This document shows positions 5,567-13,315 of a DNA stretch of 29,734 bases, one piece after another (within the stretch, counting starts at the first letter, position 1; every line of letters starts with the position of its first letter). A program made the position numbers and the translations under genes. The notes under the pieces were generated by a model. That model did not search any database. It had not been told where the DNA came from and saw only the letters and a list, made by a program, of their open reading frames with translations. Location of the stretch: contig JAFZXR010000009.1 in assembly GCA_017616675.1 (NCBI GenBank), forward strand, positions 1-29,734, read 5' to 3'. Origin of the DNA: Bacteroidales bacterium. Its GTDB lineage: Bacteria > Bacteroidota > Bacteroidia > Bacteroidales > F082.

Positions 5567-7696
5567 ATGAAGAAACTATTTTTAACGACAATTGTAATCA
5601 TCCTTTTCAGCACCATCGCTCGTGCTGACGAAGGTATGTGGATTCCTGCTTTGCTTCAGAAAAACGAGGCTGAGATGCAGGCTATGGGCATGAAAATCAC
5701 TGCCGACGACATTTATTCAATCAATCACAGCTCGATGAAGGACGCCGTGGTGCTTTTCGGAGGCGGCTGCACTGGCGAAATTGTAAGCGACCAAGGACTG
5801 CTGCTCACCAACCACCACTGCGGTTTCGACTGGATTCAGAAACATTCGACCGTTGAGCACGACTACCTCACCGAAGGTTTTTGGGCTATGACGATGGATG
5901 AGGAACTCCCCTGCCCTGGTCTCACCGCAAAGATGCTGAGAAATATGGAAGATGTCACCGAAAAAGTGCTCTACGGCATCACCGACGAGACTACCGATGA
6001 GGAACGCGCTAAAATAATCTCCGAAAATATAAAAAACATCAAAGAATCGGCACAAAAAGACAATAAATATAAGGTTACCGTCGAGTCGTTTTTCATTGGT
6101 AATCAATACTTTTTGATGTATAATGAGATTTTTGACGACATCCGCATGGTGGGCGCTCCACCTTCAAACATCGGCAAGTTCGGCGGCGACACCGACAACT
6201 GGGTATGGCCTCGTCACACCGGCGACTTTTCCATTTTCCGCATTTATAAAGATGGCAAGCCATACAAACCTGATTATCACTTCACTATCTCGCTGAAAGG
6301 CGTCGAGGAAGGCGATTTCACATTCGTGTTCGGATATCCTGCCCGCACCAACGAATATCTTCCGGCAGTGGCTGTAAATCAAGAGGCTAACGTGGTTTAT
6401 CCGGTGGTGGTCGACCTTCGCACTCAGATTCTCGATATCTATAATAAATATCAGGAAAAAGATGCAAAAATCCGTCTTCAGTATGCTTCAAAACATGCCG
6501 ATATCGGCAACGGCTGGAAAAAATGGATGGGTGTCATCGAAGGTATCCGTAATTTCAAGGGAATCGAGAAAAAACAGGCTTTCGAAGAGGCTTTCTACGA
6601 GTGGTGTCAGAAGCAACGCAACCGCGTCATCTACACACGTGCACTCCGCGAATTCGACAACGTTTACGCCGAATTTGAGAAATACCGCATGGCTACGACA
6701 TATCTCACCGAAGCGGGATTTTCTATCGAGATATTCAATTTCTCATCTGTCTTCGATCCTTTGACAGAAGTCGACAAGAACACTCCAAAAGAGGAGCTTG
6801 ACGCGCTTATCGAGGAATTGAAAGCTACTGCAGCTGGATTTTATAAGGATTATTATATGCCTATCGATAAAGAAGTTGCAGTGACCATGCTCAAAGCATA
6901 CCGCGACGCTCAGCCTGCCGATTTCCGTCCGGAGATTTTAAATGAAATTGATAAGAAATTTAAAGGAAATGTTGAGGCTTACGTCGATTATGTCTTCAAT
7001 AAATCGATTTTCACTTCAGAAGAAAAAGTCAATAAATTCCTCGACGGATTCAAGCCTTCACAGGCAAAGAAAATCACCAAAGATCCTGCGTTTGCAGCTT
7101 ATAAGAGCATGATTGGCTTCTATTTGACCGAGGTGTATCCGAAATCTTCAGAATACAACGCCAAAATCAACAATCTGCGCCGTGTTTACATGGAAGGCCA
7201 GATGAAGATGATTCCTGAGGTTTATCCTGAAAAGCGACTCTATCCTGATGCAAACTTCACTCTGCGTGTGACTTACGGCAAGGTGGGCGGTTTCAAGCCG
7301 AAAGATGCTGTCACTTATGGCTATTTCACCACTCTTGACGGCATTATGCAGAAGGAAAATCCAAATATCTACGACTATGTCGTGACCGACAGACTGCATG
7401 AGCTTTACGACGCTAAAGACTATGGCCGTTATGCCGACAAGGACGGCTCGATGCATGTGGCTTTCATCGCCGGAAACCATACCACCGGCGGCAACAGCGG
7501 AAGCCCGATCTTGAATGCCGAGGGTGAACTCTTAGGTCTTAACTTCGACCGCACGTGGGAAGGCACGATGAGCGACCTCATCTACGACCCGTCGATATGC
7601 AAAAACATCAGCGTCGACATCCGTTATGTGCTGTTCCTCATCGACAAATATGCGGGCTGCACACGTCTCGTAGATGAAATGACTATTGATGAATAG
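5567..7696 (+). CDS. S46-family dipeptidyl-peptidase, DPP11-like (Asp/Glu-specific)
   Basis: The 709-residue protein has a signal peptide (MKKLFLTTIVIILFSTIARA, likely cut after residue 20) and should act in the periplasm, releasing dipeptides from oligopeptide N-termini. The S46 triad is visible: His 84 in TNHHCGF, Asp 220 in RHTGDFSIF, and Ser 644 in TGGNSGSP. Exactly 18 residues after the serine is Arg 662 (NFDRTWE). In Porphyromonas gingivalis this position is Arg 673 in DPP11, which prefers Asp/Glu at P1, and Gly in DPP7, which prefers hydrophobic residues. Length (about 700-720) and the spacing of all key residues match. No clear promoter precedes it; a dispersed repeat fills most of the 66-base gap from rlmH. 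Its stop overlaps the next gene, so the two are translationally linked. Confidence 0.94.
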   Translation: MKKLFLTTIVIILFSTIARADEGMWIPALLQKNEAEMQAMGMKITADDIYSINHSSMKDAVVLFGGGCTGEIVSDQGLLLTNHHCGFDWIQKHSTVEHDYLTEGFWAMTMDEELPCPGLTAKMLRNMEDVTEKVLYGITDETTDEERAKIISENIKNIKESAQKDNKYKVTVESFFIGNQYFLMYNEIFDDIRMVGAPPSNIGKFGGDTDNWVWPRHTGDFSIFRIYKDGKPYKPDYHFTISLKGVEEGDFTFVFGYPARTNEYLPAVAVNQEANVVYPVVVDLRTQILDIYNKYQEKDAKIRLQYASKHADIGNGWKKWMGVIEGIRNFKGIEKKQAFEEAFYEWCQKQRNRVIYTRALREFDNVYAEFEKYRMATTYLTEAGFSIEIFNFSSVFDPLTEVDKNTPKEELDALIEELKATAAGFYKDYYMPIDKEVAVTMLKAYRDAQPADFRPEILNEIDKKFKGNVEAYVDYVFNKSIFTSEEKVNKFLDGFKPSQAKKITKDPAFAAYKSMIGFYLTEVYPKSSEYNAKINNLRRVYMEGQMKMIPEVYPEKRLYPDANFTLRVTYGKVGGFKPKDAVTYGYFTTLDGIMQKENPNIYDYVVTDRLHELYDAKDYGRYADKDGSMHVAFIAGNHTTGGNSGSPILNAEGELLGLNFDRTWEGTMSDLIYDPSICKNISVDIRYVLFLIDKYAGCTRLVDEMTIDE

Positions 7697-8612
7697 GATT
7701 GTCGCTTGCGTTAAATCGGCCACTCCAAGCGCGCTGAAGACCATCTGGTGGCTCACCAAGATTATGGTCGGCGTGTCGTTCGGCATCATGCTGTTGCAGT
7801 ATTTCGGCGTGATAGCATGGATCTCGGCGCTGTTGACGCCGGTGTTCTCAAGCTTCGGACTCCCCGGTGAGGCGGCGCTTGCGTACGTCTCGGGTTATTT
7901 CGTCAACTGTTACACGGCCATGGCTGTCATGACATCCTTGCATCTCGACATGCGCGCCGCCACCATCCTCGCTGTCATGGTGCTCTGCTCGCACAACATG
8001 ATTGTGGAGACCACAGTGCAGGCCAAGACGGGCTCTTCTGTCATCAGGATAGTGATTATCAGGACTTTATCAGCGTTTTTACTGGCTTTTGTGTTGAATC
8101 AGATCATGCCTGGCGAGTTTGTCGCAAGCGAGTCGCAGCTTGTCACAGCCGAGAATGTCACTTTCGTGGAGATGCTTAAAAACTGGGCCTGGCGCACAGC
8201 CAAAACCGTCGGCTTGATGATAGTGTTGGTCTATGCGTTGACGCTTTTGCAGCGCATCCTCAACGAATACGGCATCATCGAGCATATCGCCAACTTCCTG
8301 AAGCCGGTGATGCTGTTTTTCGGACTCCCGCCTAGAACTGCATTTTTGTGGCTGGTGGCAAACACACTCGGATTGGCTTACGGTGCGGCTGTGATGATCG
8401 ATGAGACTGAAAACGGAAAAACTACCAAAGAGGAGAACGACCTCTTGAATCATCATATATGCGTATCGCACAGCAACCTCGAGGATTTACTGCTGTTTAC
8501 AGCTATTGGCGGTAACTTTCTGTGGATGTTGCTGTCGCGGTGGGTGATGTCCTTATTGCTCGTATGGGAACGTAAATTGGAAATTATTTTTTCAAAAAAA
8601 CGAAACCAATAA
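7689..8612 (+). CDS. Nucleoside-recognition (Gate) domain membrane protein, putative transporter
   Basis: About 307 residues, strongly hydrophobic, with roughly eight predicted membrane segments. Two similar halves are suggested: an N-terminal one with [21 protein letters not shown] and [19 protein letters not shown], and a C-terminal one with [23 protein letters not shown] and [12 protein letters not shown]. The G-P-rich, SHN/SHS signatures match the 'nucleoside recognition' Gate family (SpmA/SpmB, YjiH and related proteins) from memory. No transport substrate has been proven for most of this family. I chose the ATG at 7689 over the TTG at 7686; it overlaps the peptidase stop by 8 bases. The tight link to a periplasmic dipeptidyl-peptidase makes a role in handling its products, or in membrane traffic of related solutes, possible but unproven. 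Confidence 0.75.
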   Translation: MNRIVACVKSATPSALKTIWWLTKIMVGVSFGIMLLQYFGVIAWISALLTPVFSSFGLPGEAALAYVSGYFVNCYTAMAVMTSLHLDMRAATILAVMVLCSHNMIVETTVQAKTGSSVIRIVIIRTLSAFLLAFVLNQIMPGEFVASESQLVTAENVTFVEMLKNWAWRTAKTVGLMIVLVYALTLLQRILNEYGIIEHIANFLKPVMLFFGLPPRTAFLWLVANTLGLAYGAAVMIDETENGKTTKEENDLLNHHICVSHSNLEDLLLFTAIGGNFLWMLLSRWVMSLLLVWERKLEIIFSKKRNQ

Positions 8613-8622
8613 AAAAAAGTTG

Positions 8623-8630
8623 TATTTTTG
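8623..8630 (+). promoter_or_regulatory. -7 promoter element for tRNA-Pro
   Basis: TATTTTTG lies ten bases after the stop of the membrane protein gene and 18 bases before tRNA-Pro. The element and its downstream CAGTCCGAAAA are identical to the leader of tRNA-Lys at 301. No convincing -33 box is seen. Confidence 0.75.
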
Positions 8631-8648
8631 CAGTCCGAAAATCGGGTT

Positions 8649-8722
8649 CGGGATGTAGCGCAGCCCGGTAGCGCGCTTCGTTCGGGACGAAGAGGCCGCA
8701 AGTTCGAATCTTGTCATCCCGA
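8649..8722 (+). tRNA. tRNA-Pro (anticodon CGG)
   Basis: The 74 bases fold as a cloverleaf: acceptor CGGGATG at 8649-8655 with CATCCCG at 8715-8721, anticodon stem CTTCG/CGAAG around loop TTCGGGA, and a T arm with TTCGAAT. The anticodon at 8683-8685 is CGG, which reads the proline codon CCG. The discriminator is A and CCA is not encoded. The C1-G72 pair is the usual one for bacterial tRNA-Pro. Confidence 0.95.
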
Positions 8723-8728
8723 CTTTTA

Positions 8729-8867
8729 AAATGTGCCGCTTCGCGGAATATGATGACCTATCGGTCAGTGTGGAAAGCCTTCAGCTTAATGTGTAAAGCC
8801 GAGGGCTTTATTTTTGCAAAAAAACACATTAAAACACATTTTGCGAAGCAACACATTCCGCTTGCGG
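8729..8867. repeat. Array of mini-hairpins punctuated by AATGTG then CACATT (copy 2)
   Basis: The same grammar as at 4139 recurs with different hairpins: CCGCTTCGCGG, TGACCTATCGGTCA, AAGCCTTCAGCTT, a 7-bp stem TAAAGCC-GAG-GGCTTTA, then after the switch to CACATT spacers TTGCGAAGCAA and CCGCTTGCGG. The 7-bp hairpin (8794-8810) is followed by TTTTT and could end the tRNA-Pro transcript. The array starts seven bases after tRNA-Pro and stops seven bases before the end of the small lipoprotein gene on the other strand. Confidence 0.85.
8794..8815 (+). terminator. Possible terminator of tRNA-Pro inside hairpin array 2
   Basis: A perfect 7-bp stem with a GAG loop (TAAAGCC/GGCTTTA) is followed by T5. 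It is the strongest hairpin of the array and the only one with a T run. The same bases also read TATTTTTG (8809-8816), a chance or real -7 element, so the assignment is uncertain. Confidence 0.45.
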
Positions 8868-8874
8868 CAAATTA

Positions 8875-9015
8875 TTATCTCCAGCTCGCGCAATCGCACT
8901 TCTCCCCTTTTTTCTGGTAATTATTCGGTTCGAATGCCCTTGAACACGACGCAAAAACTATTGATAATGTTAGGATTATCAATATAATTCTGAAAATATT
9001 TTTATTTGTTTTCAT
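8875..9015 (-). CDS. Small lipoprotein of 46 residues, unknown function
   Basis: The minus strand from the ATG at 9015 encodes MKTNKNIFRIILIILTLSIV, then FASCSRAFEPNNYQKKGEKC and DCASWR, ending in two consecutive TAA codons. Residues 8-22 are a hydrophobic signal segment and VFASC is a lipobox, so Cys 24 would be lipidated and the mature peptide would be about 23 residues. Two further cysteines sit near the end (KCDCASWR). I do not recognise a named family, but small lipoproteins with cysteines at their end are frequent in Bacteroidota. It lies 65 bases beyond the envC stop on the same strand, with a dispersed repeat between, so it may be the last gene of that cluster or separate. Confidence 0.65.
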   Translation of the reverse strand: MKTNKNIFRIILIILTLSIVFASCSRAFEPNNYQKKGEKCDCASWR

Positions 9016-9031
9016 AACAATCTAATATTTA

Positions 9032-9068
9032 AAGATTTCTCCACTCCGCTTCGCTCCGGTCGAAATGA
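9032..9068. repeat. Dispersed element with CCACTCCGCTTCGCTCCGG core
   Basis: AGATTTCTCCACTCCGCTTC is followed by GCTCCGGTCGAAATGA. The core GCGGAGTGG and CCGGAGCGAAGCGG parts are partly self-complementary. I recall elements of this form (ATTTCGACCGGAGCGAAGCG on the other strand) as frequent between genes in Bacteroidota genomes. It occupies most of the 64 bases between envC and the small lipoprotein gene. Only one copy is in the window. Confidence 0.6.
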
Positions 9069-9079
9069 TGGGTGGGTAG

Positions 9080-10255
9080 TTATTTCAGCCATGATTCCGG
9101 ATTCGTATTATTTTTATCATTCCACACTTCGAAATGCAACGACGTCACATTGTCGTTGGCTCCGGTGTGAATCAAGCCGATCTTGTCGCCAGTTTTAACC
9201 TTATCGCCTGATTTTACGTAAACTTTGTCGAGGTTGGCATAAAGCGTGAAATACATTCCATGTCGCACCATCACCACGTTGGTCGAGCCGGTGTTGAAGA
9301 TGGTCGAAACCTGTCCATCGAACACGCACAAGGCGTTGGCACCCTGGTCGGTCGAGATGTCGATACCGTTGTTAAACACCGTCACCTTGGGCTGCGTGGG
9401 GTGCGGACTGTTGCCGTATTTCTTGGTCACGATGCCGCTCGCCACCGGCCACGGCAGCTTGCCTTTGTTGTTTTCAAACGATGCCGAGAGCTTCGGGTCG
9501 ATGGTGGCGTCGGCGCGACGTTTGGCGAGCTCCTCCTCTATCAATTTCTTGATTTTTGCCTGCAAAGCCTTGGTTTCCTTCTCCTTCTGCGCAATCTCGT
9601 TCTTGATCTTTTTCTCGTCTTTCTTCAGCTTCGCCACCTTGTCGTTGAGCGATTGCTTGTCTTTGTTGAGCGCCTCAACCTCCTTCTTTTGCTGAGCATA
9701 GAGCTGCTCGACGCGTTTCTTGTCGGCCTCGCTCTTGTCGATCCTCACTCGGATGTCCGACTTATTGTTGTCGATGTCGGTCATCTTCTGTTTTAGCAGG
9801 TCGTTAAACTGCTTGATATATCTTATCCTTCGCACTGCCTGATTAAAGTCTTTCGACGAGAAGATAAAAAGTAAGTTATTGAGGTTGTTGCGGTTACGAT
9901 AACTGATGACCAGCAAGTCGGCATATTCGCGACGGTTTTTCTCGAGCTCGCTCTGCAGATTCGAGATATCTTTTTTATATCCTTTAATATCCTTATTCAA
10001 GCCGTCGAGCTGACTTTTATACGCCTTCACGAGGTCCTGACGTTTCTTGATTTGCGCCTGCAGAAGCTCGATTTCCTTCAAAGTCGTCTCCTTGTTTTTC
10101 GAAGTCTGCTTAAGAAGATTCTGCGAAGTTTTGATTTCCGACTGCAGCTTTGCGACTTTCTTCTCCAAATCGTCCGCCGATTGGCCAAAAGCCATAAAAC
10201 CGATGCCCAAAAACATCAGTAAAAACATCAGCGGATATTTGATTTTCCTGATCAT
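9080..10255 (-). CDS. envC: EnvC-like murein hydrolase activator (coiled coil plus degenerate LytM/M23 domain)
   Basis: The 391-residue protein has a signal sequence (cut near FGQ at 24-25), a long Lys/Glu-rich coiled coil at about 26-245 and a LytM/M23 domain at about 265-391. The M23 metal and catalytic residues are mostly missing: the HxxxD motif reads NNGID (295-299), the HxH motif reads SLH (372-374), and the usual GHL is ANL. This is the pattern of EnvC and NlpD, which do not cut peptidoglycan but activate amidases during septum splitting. The partner amidase is not in this window. The start overlaps the stop of the DUF4292 gene by 4 bases (ATGA), so translation is coupled. I keep the name envC for the family only. 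Confidence 0.88.
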   Translation of the reverse strand: MIRKIKYPLMFLLMFLGIGFMAFGQSADDLEKKVAKLQSEIKTSQNLLKQTSKNKETTLKEIELLQAQIKKRQDLVKAYKSQLDGLNKDIKGYKKDISNLQSELEKNRREYADLLVISYRNRNNLNNLLFIFSSKDFNQAVRRIRYIKQFNDLLKQKMTDIDNNKSDIRVRIDKSEADKKRVEQLYAQQKKEVEALNKDKQSLNDKVAKLKKDEKKIKNEIAQKEKETKALQAKIKKLIEEELAKRRADATIDPKLSASFENNKGKLPWPVASGIVTKKYGNSPHPTQPKVTVFNNGIDISTDQGANALCVFDGQVSTIFNTGSTNVVMVRHGMYFTLYANLDKVYVKSGDKVKTGDKIGLIHTGANDNVTSLHFEVWNDKNNTNPESWLK

Positions 10256-11070
10256 TTGAAGATTCTGTCGTACTTTTTAGGAACGTTGAAGATAAACTCG
10301 ATATTGTCGCCAACGATGATATTCGAATAGCTTATTTCAGCTTTTAGCAAGAAATCGCCATGAATATTGATGGAGATTTTTGTCGGGATAAATTTTCCGT
10401 TAATCTCTTCAAAATCAGCGTATTCAAGTTCGATTTTACGCTTGCTGTCGGCGTATTCCTTGATGTAATATTTCGTGATTTTAAACAGCTGCGGGTCGAT
10501 CCAGATGTCTTTCAGCATCACCTTCCACTCGTCGTCGCTCTGCCTTATCGATTTTTTTAATTCATTGGAAATCAATAAATTATATTGTCCGTTGTCGATA
10601 GAAATCTTATAATTGTCGCTTTCGCGAAGATTGATATCGTTGCCCACGAGTACCGCCTGGATGAAGTCGATAGTCGTTATCATCGGTGATATATCGCTGA
10701 AAACGTTGATGTTTTCGATGAGATAGGTCTTGTCGTTACGGTTCAGCATAAACACCGAGTCGGGCGTCACCATCATCCTCAAAACCTCCACCCCGAGAGG
10801 CGCCGAGATGCTCGTCCAGATAATGCTGTCTTTCTGCATGCGGAGCTGTCCTTTGGTGCTGAAACTCTTGTCGGCAGTCTCGATTTTCAGGTTCATTTTT
10901 GCCTGGAAATTGTCAAAATCGAACTCGTTTTCCTGCACTTCCTTGATGAGACGACTTGCCGTGAACTCGCGCAAGGTGGTTTTCGTCATCTTTTTCTTCG
11001 ATGAACAGCCTGTTCCAACAAAAAGAAGTGTTAAAACACTGAATATCAATATGATACGAATTCTATTCAT
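10252..11070 (-). CDS. DUF4292 lipoprotein (LolB-like)
   Basis: The product is about 272 residues from the ATG at 11070, giving MNRIRIILIFSVLTLLFVGTGCSSKK with a lipobox ending in GTGC; an ATG at 11082 four codons upstream is possible. The body is beta-rich (FDNFQAKMNLKIE, SFSTKGQLRMQKDSIIWTSI, GVEVLRMMVTPDSVFMLNR), as in DUF4292, which I recall as resembling the LolA/LolB lipoprotein-carrier fold. A place in the outer membrane or periplasm is expected. It overlaps the TPR gene upstream by 8 bases and envC downstream by 4 bases, so it belongs to a tightly coupled operon and probably works with one of them. The exact function is not established. Confidence 0.85.
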   Translation of the reverse strand: MNRIRIILIFSVLTLLFVGTGCSSKKKMTKTTLREFTASRLIKEVQENEFDFDNFQAKMNLKIETADKSFSTKGQLRMQKDSIIWTSISAPLGVEVLRMMVTPDSVFMLNRNDKTYLIENINVFSDISPMITTIDFIQAVLVGNDINLRESDNYKISIDNGQYNLLISNELKKSIRQSDDEWKVMLKDIWIDPQLFKITKYYIKEYADSKRKIELEYADFEEINGKFIPTKISINIHGDFLLKAEISYSNIIVGDNIEFIFNVPKKYDRIFK

Positions 11071-12763
11071 ACAGTTTCTCATCTTTTATTTTCTGTTCAA
11101 GGAATTCAGAGACCTCATCGCCGGCTTTTTGGGCTTTTTTCCAATTCTTTACAGCATTTTTCTTATCGCCAAGCTGATAAAGGATATCGCCGAGATGCTC
11201 GTAATTGGCGCCATTAGGGTTCTTATCGTATTTGAAAACCTTGTCCATATACTTTTTTGCCTCCTGATAACGGCCCAATTTGTATAGAACCCAAGCGTAA
11301 GTGTCGAGATAAGTGGCATTTTTCGGCTCGGCTTTTATGGTCTTCGCCGACATCTCCAAAGCTTTGTCAAGTTCTTGATTATCAAGAGATAAGTAGTAGG
11401 CATAGTTGTTCAAGACATAGACATTGTCAGGATCATATCTTAGTATCTTATTATAAGTTTCATAAGTTTTTTCTTTATTATTCAGTTGATGATAACAATC
11501 TGCAATGTTGACATCAAAGGTCAGCATCATTGACTGTTCTGCAACAAATCGTCTTCCTTTTTCTAAGGAATTTAAGGCACTTTCATAATTACGCAACATC
11601 ATATTATCGATAGCATTCAACTGATAAAGGTATGGTTGGTCGGGATAGAGTGCCAGGGCTCGATTTGTGTATTCCAGAGATCCTTTATAATCTTCTATAA
11701 CACCGAAACATATTGCCAGTTGTGCAAGTGTAGCATATTCGGTATCGCCATATTTTACAGCCTTTACAAAAAAATCTTTTGCCTTTAAATAATCACGCTG
11801 CAAATAATACATATTTCCTACAAGATTGTAACCTGCTGATTTGTCGGGATATGTATTGATGAACGTAGTTCCTATTTTTGCAATCTCGTATCCTGAAATA
11901 GTTTGATATTTATGCATAAAAAGTTTGCATAACTCAACTTTGGTGTCATATTCCAGATTTTTATTTTGAATGGCTGCCAAAAACTCCTCGAAAGATTTGT
12001 CTTTGTTGTTAACACTCAAATAATAATCCATCAACGACACATTGATATATTTGTCTTCCGGATCTAACTCCTTGATTTTCATGTATTGTTGATAAGCTTC
12101 CTTGTCGCGTTTCGTCTTACGGTAGGCTTCCGCCAGAAGGGCACGATAGCGGGTGTTGTCGGGCATAAACTCCACGAGCTTCTCCATCTCCACTATGGCT
12201 TTGTCTTTTTTGCCCTGCTCGTCATAAATCTGGATTTTTTGAATATAGATATACTCGTTTTTGCCGATTTGCCGCTCCAAAACATCAAGTTTTTCAAGCA
12301 CTTTGTCGAAATCGCCCACACGCAGGAGCACGTCGATATAAGTCTCGATATACTCCAGATTATCGGGCTCAGCCTCCATCAGCTTGTCGTAGATGTTAAT
12401 GAAGGTGCGGTAGTCGGAGTTTTGCAGATGCAGCTGCGCCATGCGAATCTGATACCATTTGTTGTCGGGCTGCAAGTTAGCGGCCTGCTGTATCATCGAG
12501 AGGGCTTCGCTGTTGCGCCCCGCCTGCTGATACAAGGTTGCGAGCTCGTACATCGAGGCATCGTCTTCGTCGTAGAACTTCAACGCCTGCTCAAAGTTGG
12601 CAATGGCCAATGGGTAGTTCTCGTTGTACTTCGCCTCAAGTCCCTTCGAGAAATACTCCGCATTCTTCGGCAAACTGCGAGACACAATGCTGTCGTTCTG
12701 AGCCAGGGATTCACTCAAAAGAGACGTTAGTACAACTAATATTAATAATCTAACTTTCATCAA
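11063..12763 (-). CDS. Secreted tetratricopeptide-repeat (TPR) protein
   Basis: The 566-residue protein starts with a signal peptide (MMKVRLLILVVLTSLLSESLAQ) and then consists almost entirely of TPR units from about residue 30 to 560, for example KYNENYPLAIANFEQALKFY and YNLVGNMYYLQRDYLKAKDF. TPRs are helical pairs that bind partner proteins, so a periplasmic or outer-membrane scaffold is likely. The last residues (about 520-566) include GANYEHLGDILYQLGDKKNA. In Bacteroidota this gene is typically followed by DUF4292 and the EnvC-like gene, as here, so it is probably linked to cell-envelope assembly. An inverted repeat element fills the 117 bases between it and dut. Confidence 0.88.
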   Translation of the reverse strand: MMKVRLLILVVLTSLLSESLAQNDSIVSRSLPKNAEYFSKGLEAKYNENYPLAIANFEQALKFYDEDDASMYELATLYQQAGRNSEALSMIQQAANLQPDNKWYQIRMAQLHLQNSDYRTFINIYDKLMEAEPDNLEYIETYIDVLLRVGDFDKVLEKLDVLERQIGKNEYIYIQKIQIYDEQGKKDKAIVEMEKLVEFMPDNTRYRALLAEAYRKTKRDKEAYQQYMKIKELDPEDKYINVSLMDYYLSVNNKDKSFEEFLAAIQNKNLEYDTKVELCKLFMHKYQTISGYEIAKIGTTFINTYPDKSAGYNLVGNMYYLQRDYLKAKDFFVKAVKYGDTEYATLAQLAICFGVIEDYKGSLEYTNRALALYPDQPYLYQLNAIDNMMLRNYESALNSLEKGRRFVAEQSMMLTFDVNIADCYHQLNNKEKTYETYNKILRYDPDNVYVLNNYAYYLSLDNQELDKALEMSAKTIKAEPKNATYLDTYAWVLYKLGRYQEAKKYMDKVFKYDKNPNGANYEHLGDILYQLGDKKNAVKNWKKAQKAGDEVSEFLEQKIKDEKLYE

Positions 12764-12782
12764 ATGCTTTTCTATTTTGCAG

Positions 12783-12869
12783 GAGTTTCCTCGCCCTTTC
12801 AGGGCTCGGAATGACAGCGGATTTATCAGAACGAAGGACTGTCATTCCGAGCGTAGCGAGGAACCCCCT
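12783..12869. repeat. Two inverted copies of the GTCATTCCGAG element forming a large hairpin
   Basis: A reverse copy at 12783-12817 (TTTCCTCGCCCTTTCAGGGC then TCGGAATGACAG) faces a forward copy at 12839-12869 (CTGTCATTCCGAGCGTAGCG then AGGAA). The outer parts pair over about 15 bp (CTGTCATTCCGAGC with GCTCGGAATGACAG), with about 21 bases between. Both are members of the family at 5506. The element lies inside the flippase-dut-TPR transcript and could act as an mRNA structure or partial attenuator. Any reading frame through it is spurious. Confidence 0.8.
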
Positions 12870-12880
12870 TCAAGTTACCA

Positions 12881-13315
12881 TTACTTTCCAGTGTGTCCGA
12901 ACCCTCCTGCGCCACGTTCGGTTTCACTCAACACTTCAACCTCAACTACCTCAGGCTGTTCATGCTTTGCGATGACGAGCTGTGCAATTCTGTCGCCACT
13001 CTTGATAACGAAGTCGGCATCCGAAAGGTTGATCAAAATCACCTTCACCTCTCCCCTGTAGTCGGCGTCGATGGTGCCCGGCGAGTTCAACACCGTGATG
13101 CCGCTCTTGATGGCCAGTCCGCTGCGTGGACGAACCTGTCCCTCATAACCGACCGGGATCTCCATGAAGAGTCCCGTTGGCACCAAGGCGCGTTGCATTG
13201 GTTTTATAACTAATTCACCGTCAGGGAGATACGCTCTGAGGTCCATACCAGCAGAATTCACAGTCTCGTAAGCCGGAAGCGCATTATCCGATTTATTAAC
13301 AATGTTCAATTTCAT
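12881..13315 (-). CDS. dut: Deoxyuridine 5'-triphosphate nucleotidohydrolase (dUTPase)
   Basis: The 144-residue enzyme hydrolyses dUTP to dUMP and pyrophosphate, which keeps uracil out of DNA and feeds dTMP synthesis. All five trimeric dUTPase motifs are present: SAGMDLR (21-27), RPRSGLA (62-68), [10 protein letters not shown] (80-89, catalytic Asp in IDADYRG), GDRIAQLVI (107-115) and [10 protein letters not shown] (134-143). Length is standard. Its ATG overlaps the flippase stop by 4 bases (ATGA on the minus strand). The pairing of dut with a flippase gene has no obvious biochemical reason, but I recall the same order in other Bacteroidota. Confidence 0.97.
   Translation of the reverse strand: MKLNIVNKSDNALPAYETVNSAGMDLRAYLPDGELVIKPMQRALVPTGLFMEIPVGYEGQVRPRSGLAIKSGITVLNSPGTIDADYRGEVKVILINLSDADFVIKSGDRIAQLVIAKHEQPEVVEVEVLSETERGAGGFGHTGK

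Noticed and set aside
8809..8816. TATTTTTG as a promoter inside hairpin array 2
   Set aside because: No gene follows on that strand before the next one, the bases are part of a hairpin and T run, and no -33 element is present. Chance is more likely.
12777..13061. Plus-strand open frame containing CHSERSEE
   Set aside because: It runs through a dispersed repeat and antisense to dut. The CHSERSEE peptide is a familiar product of this repeat family and not a gene.
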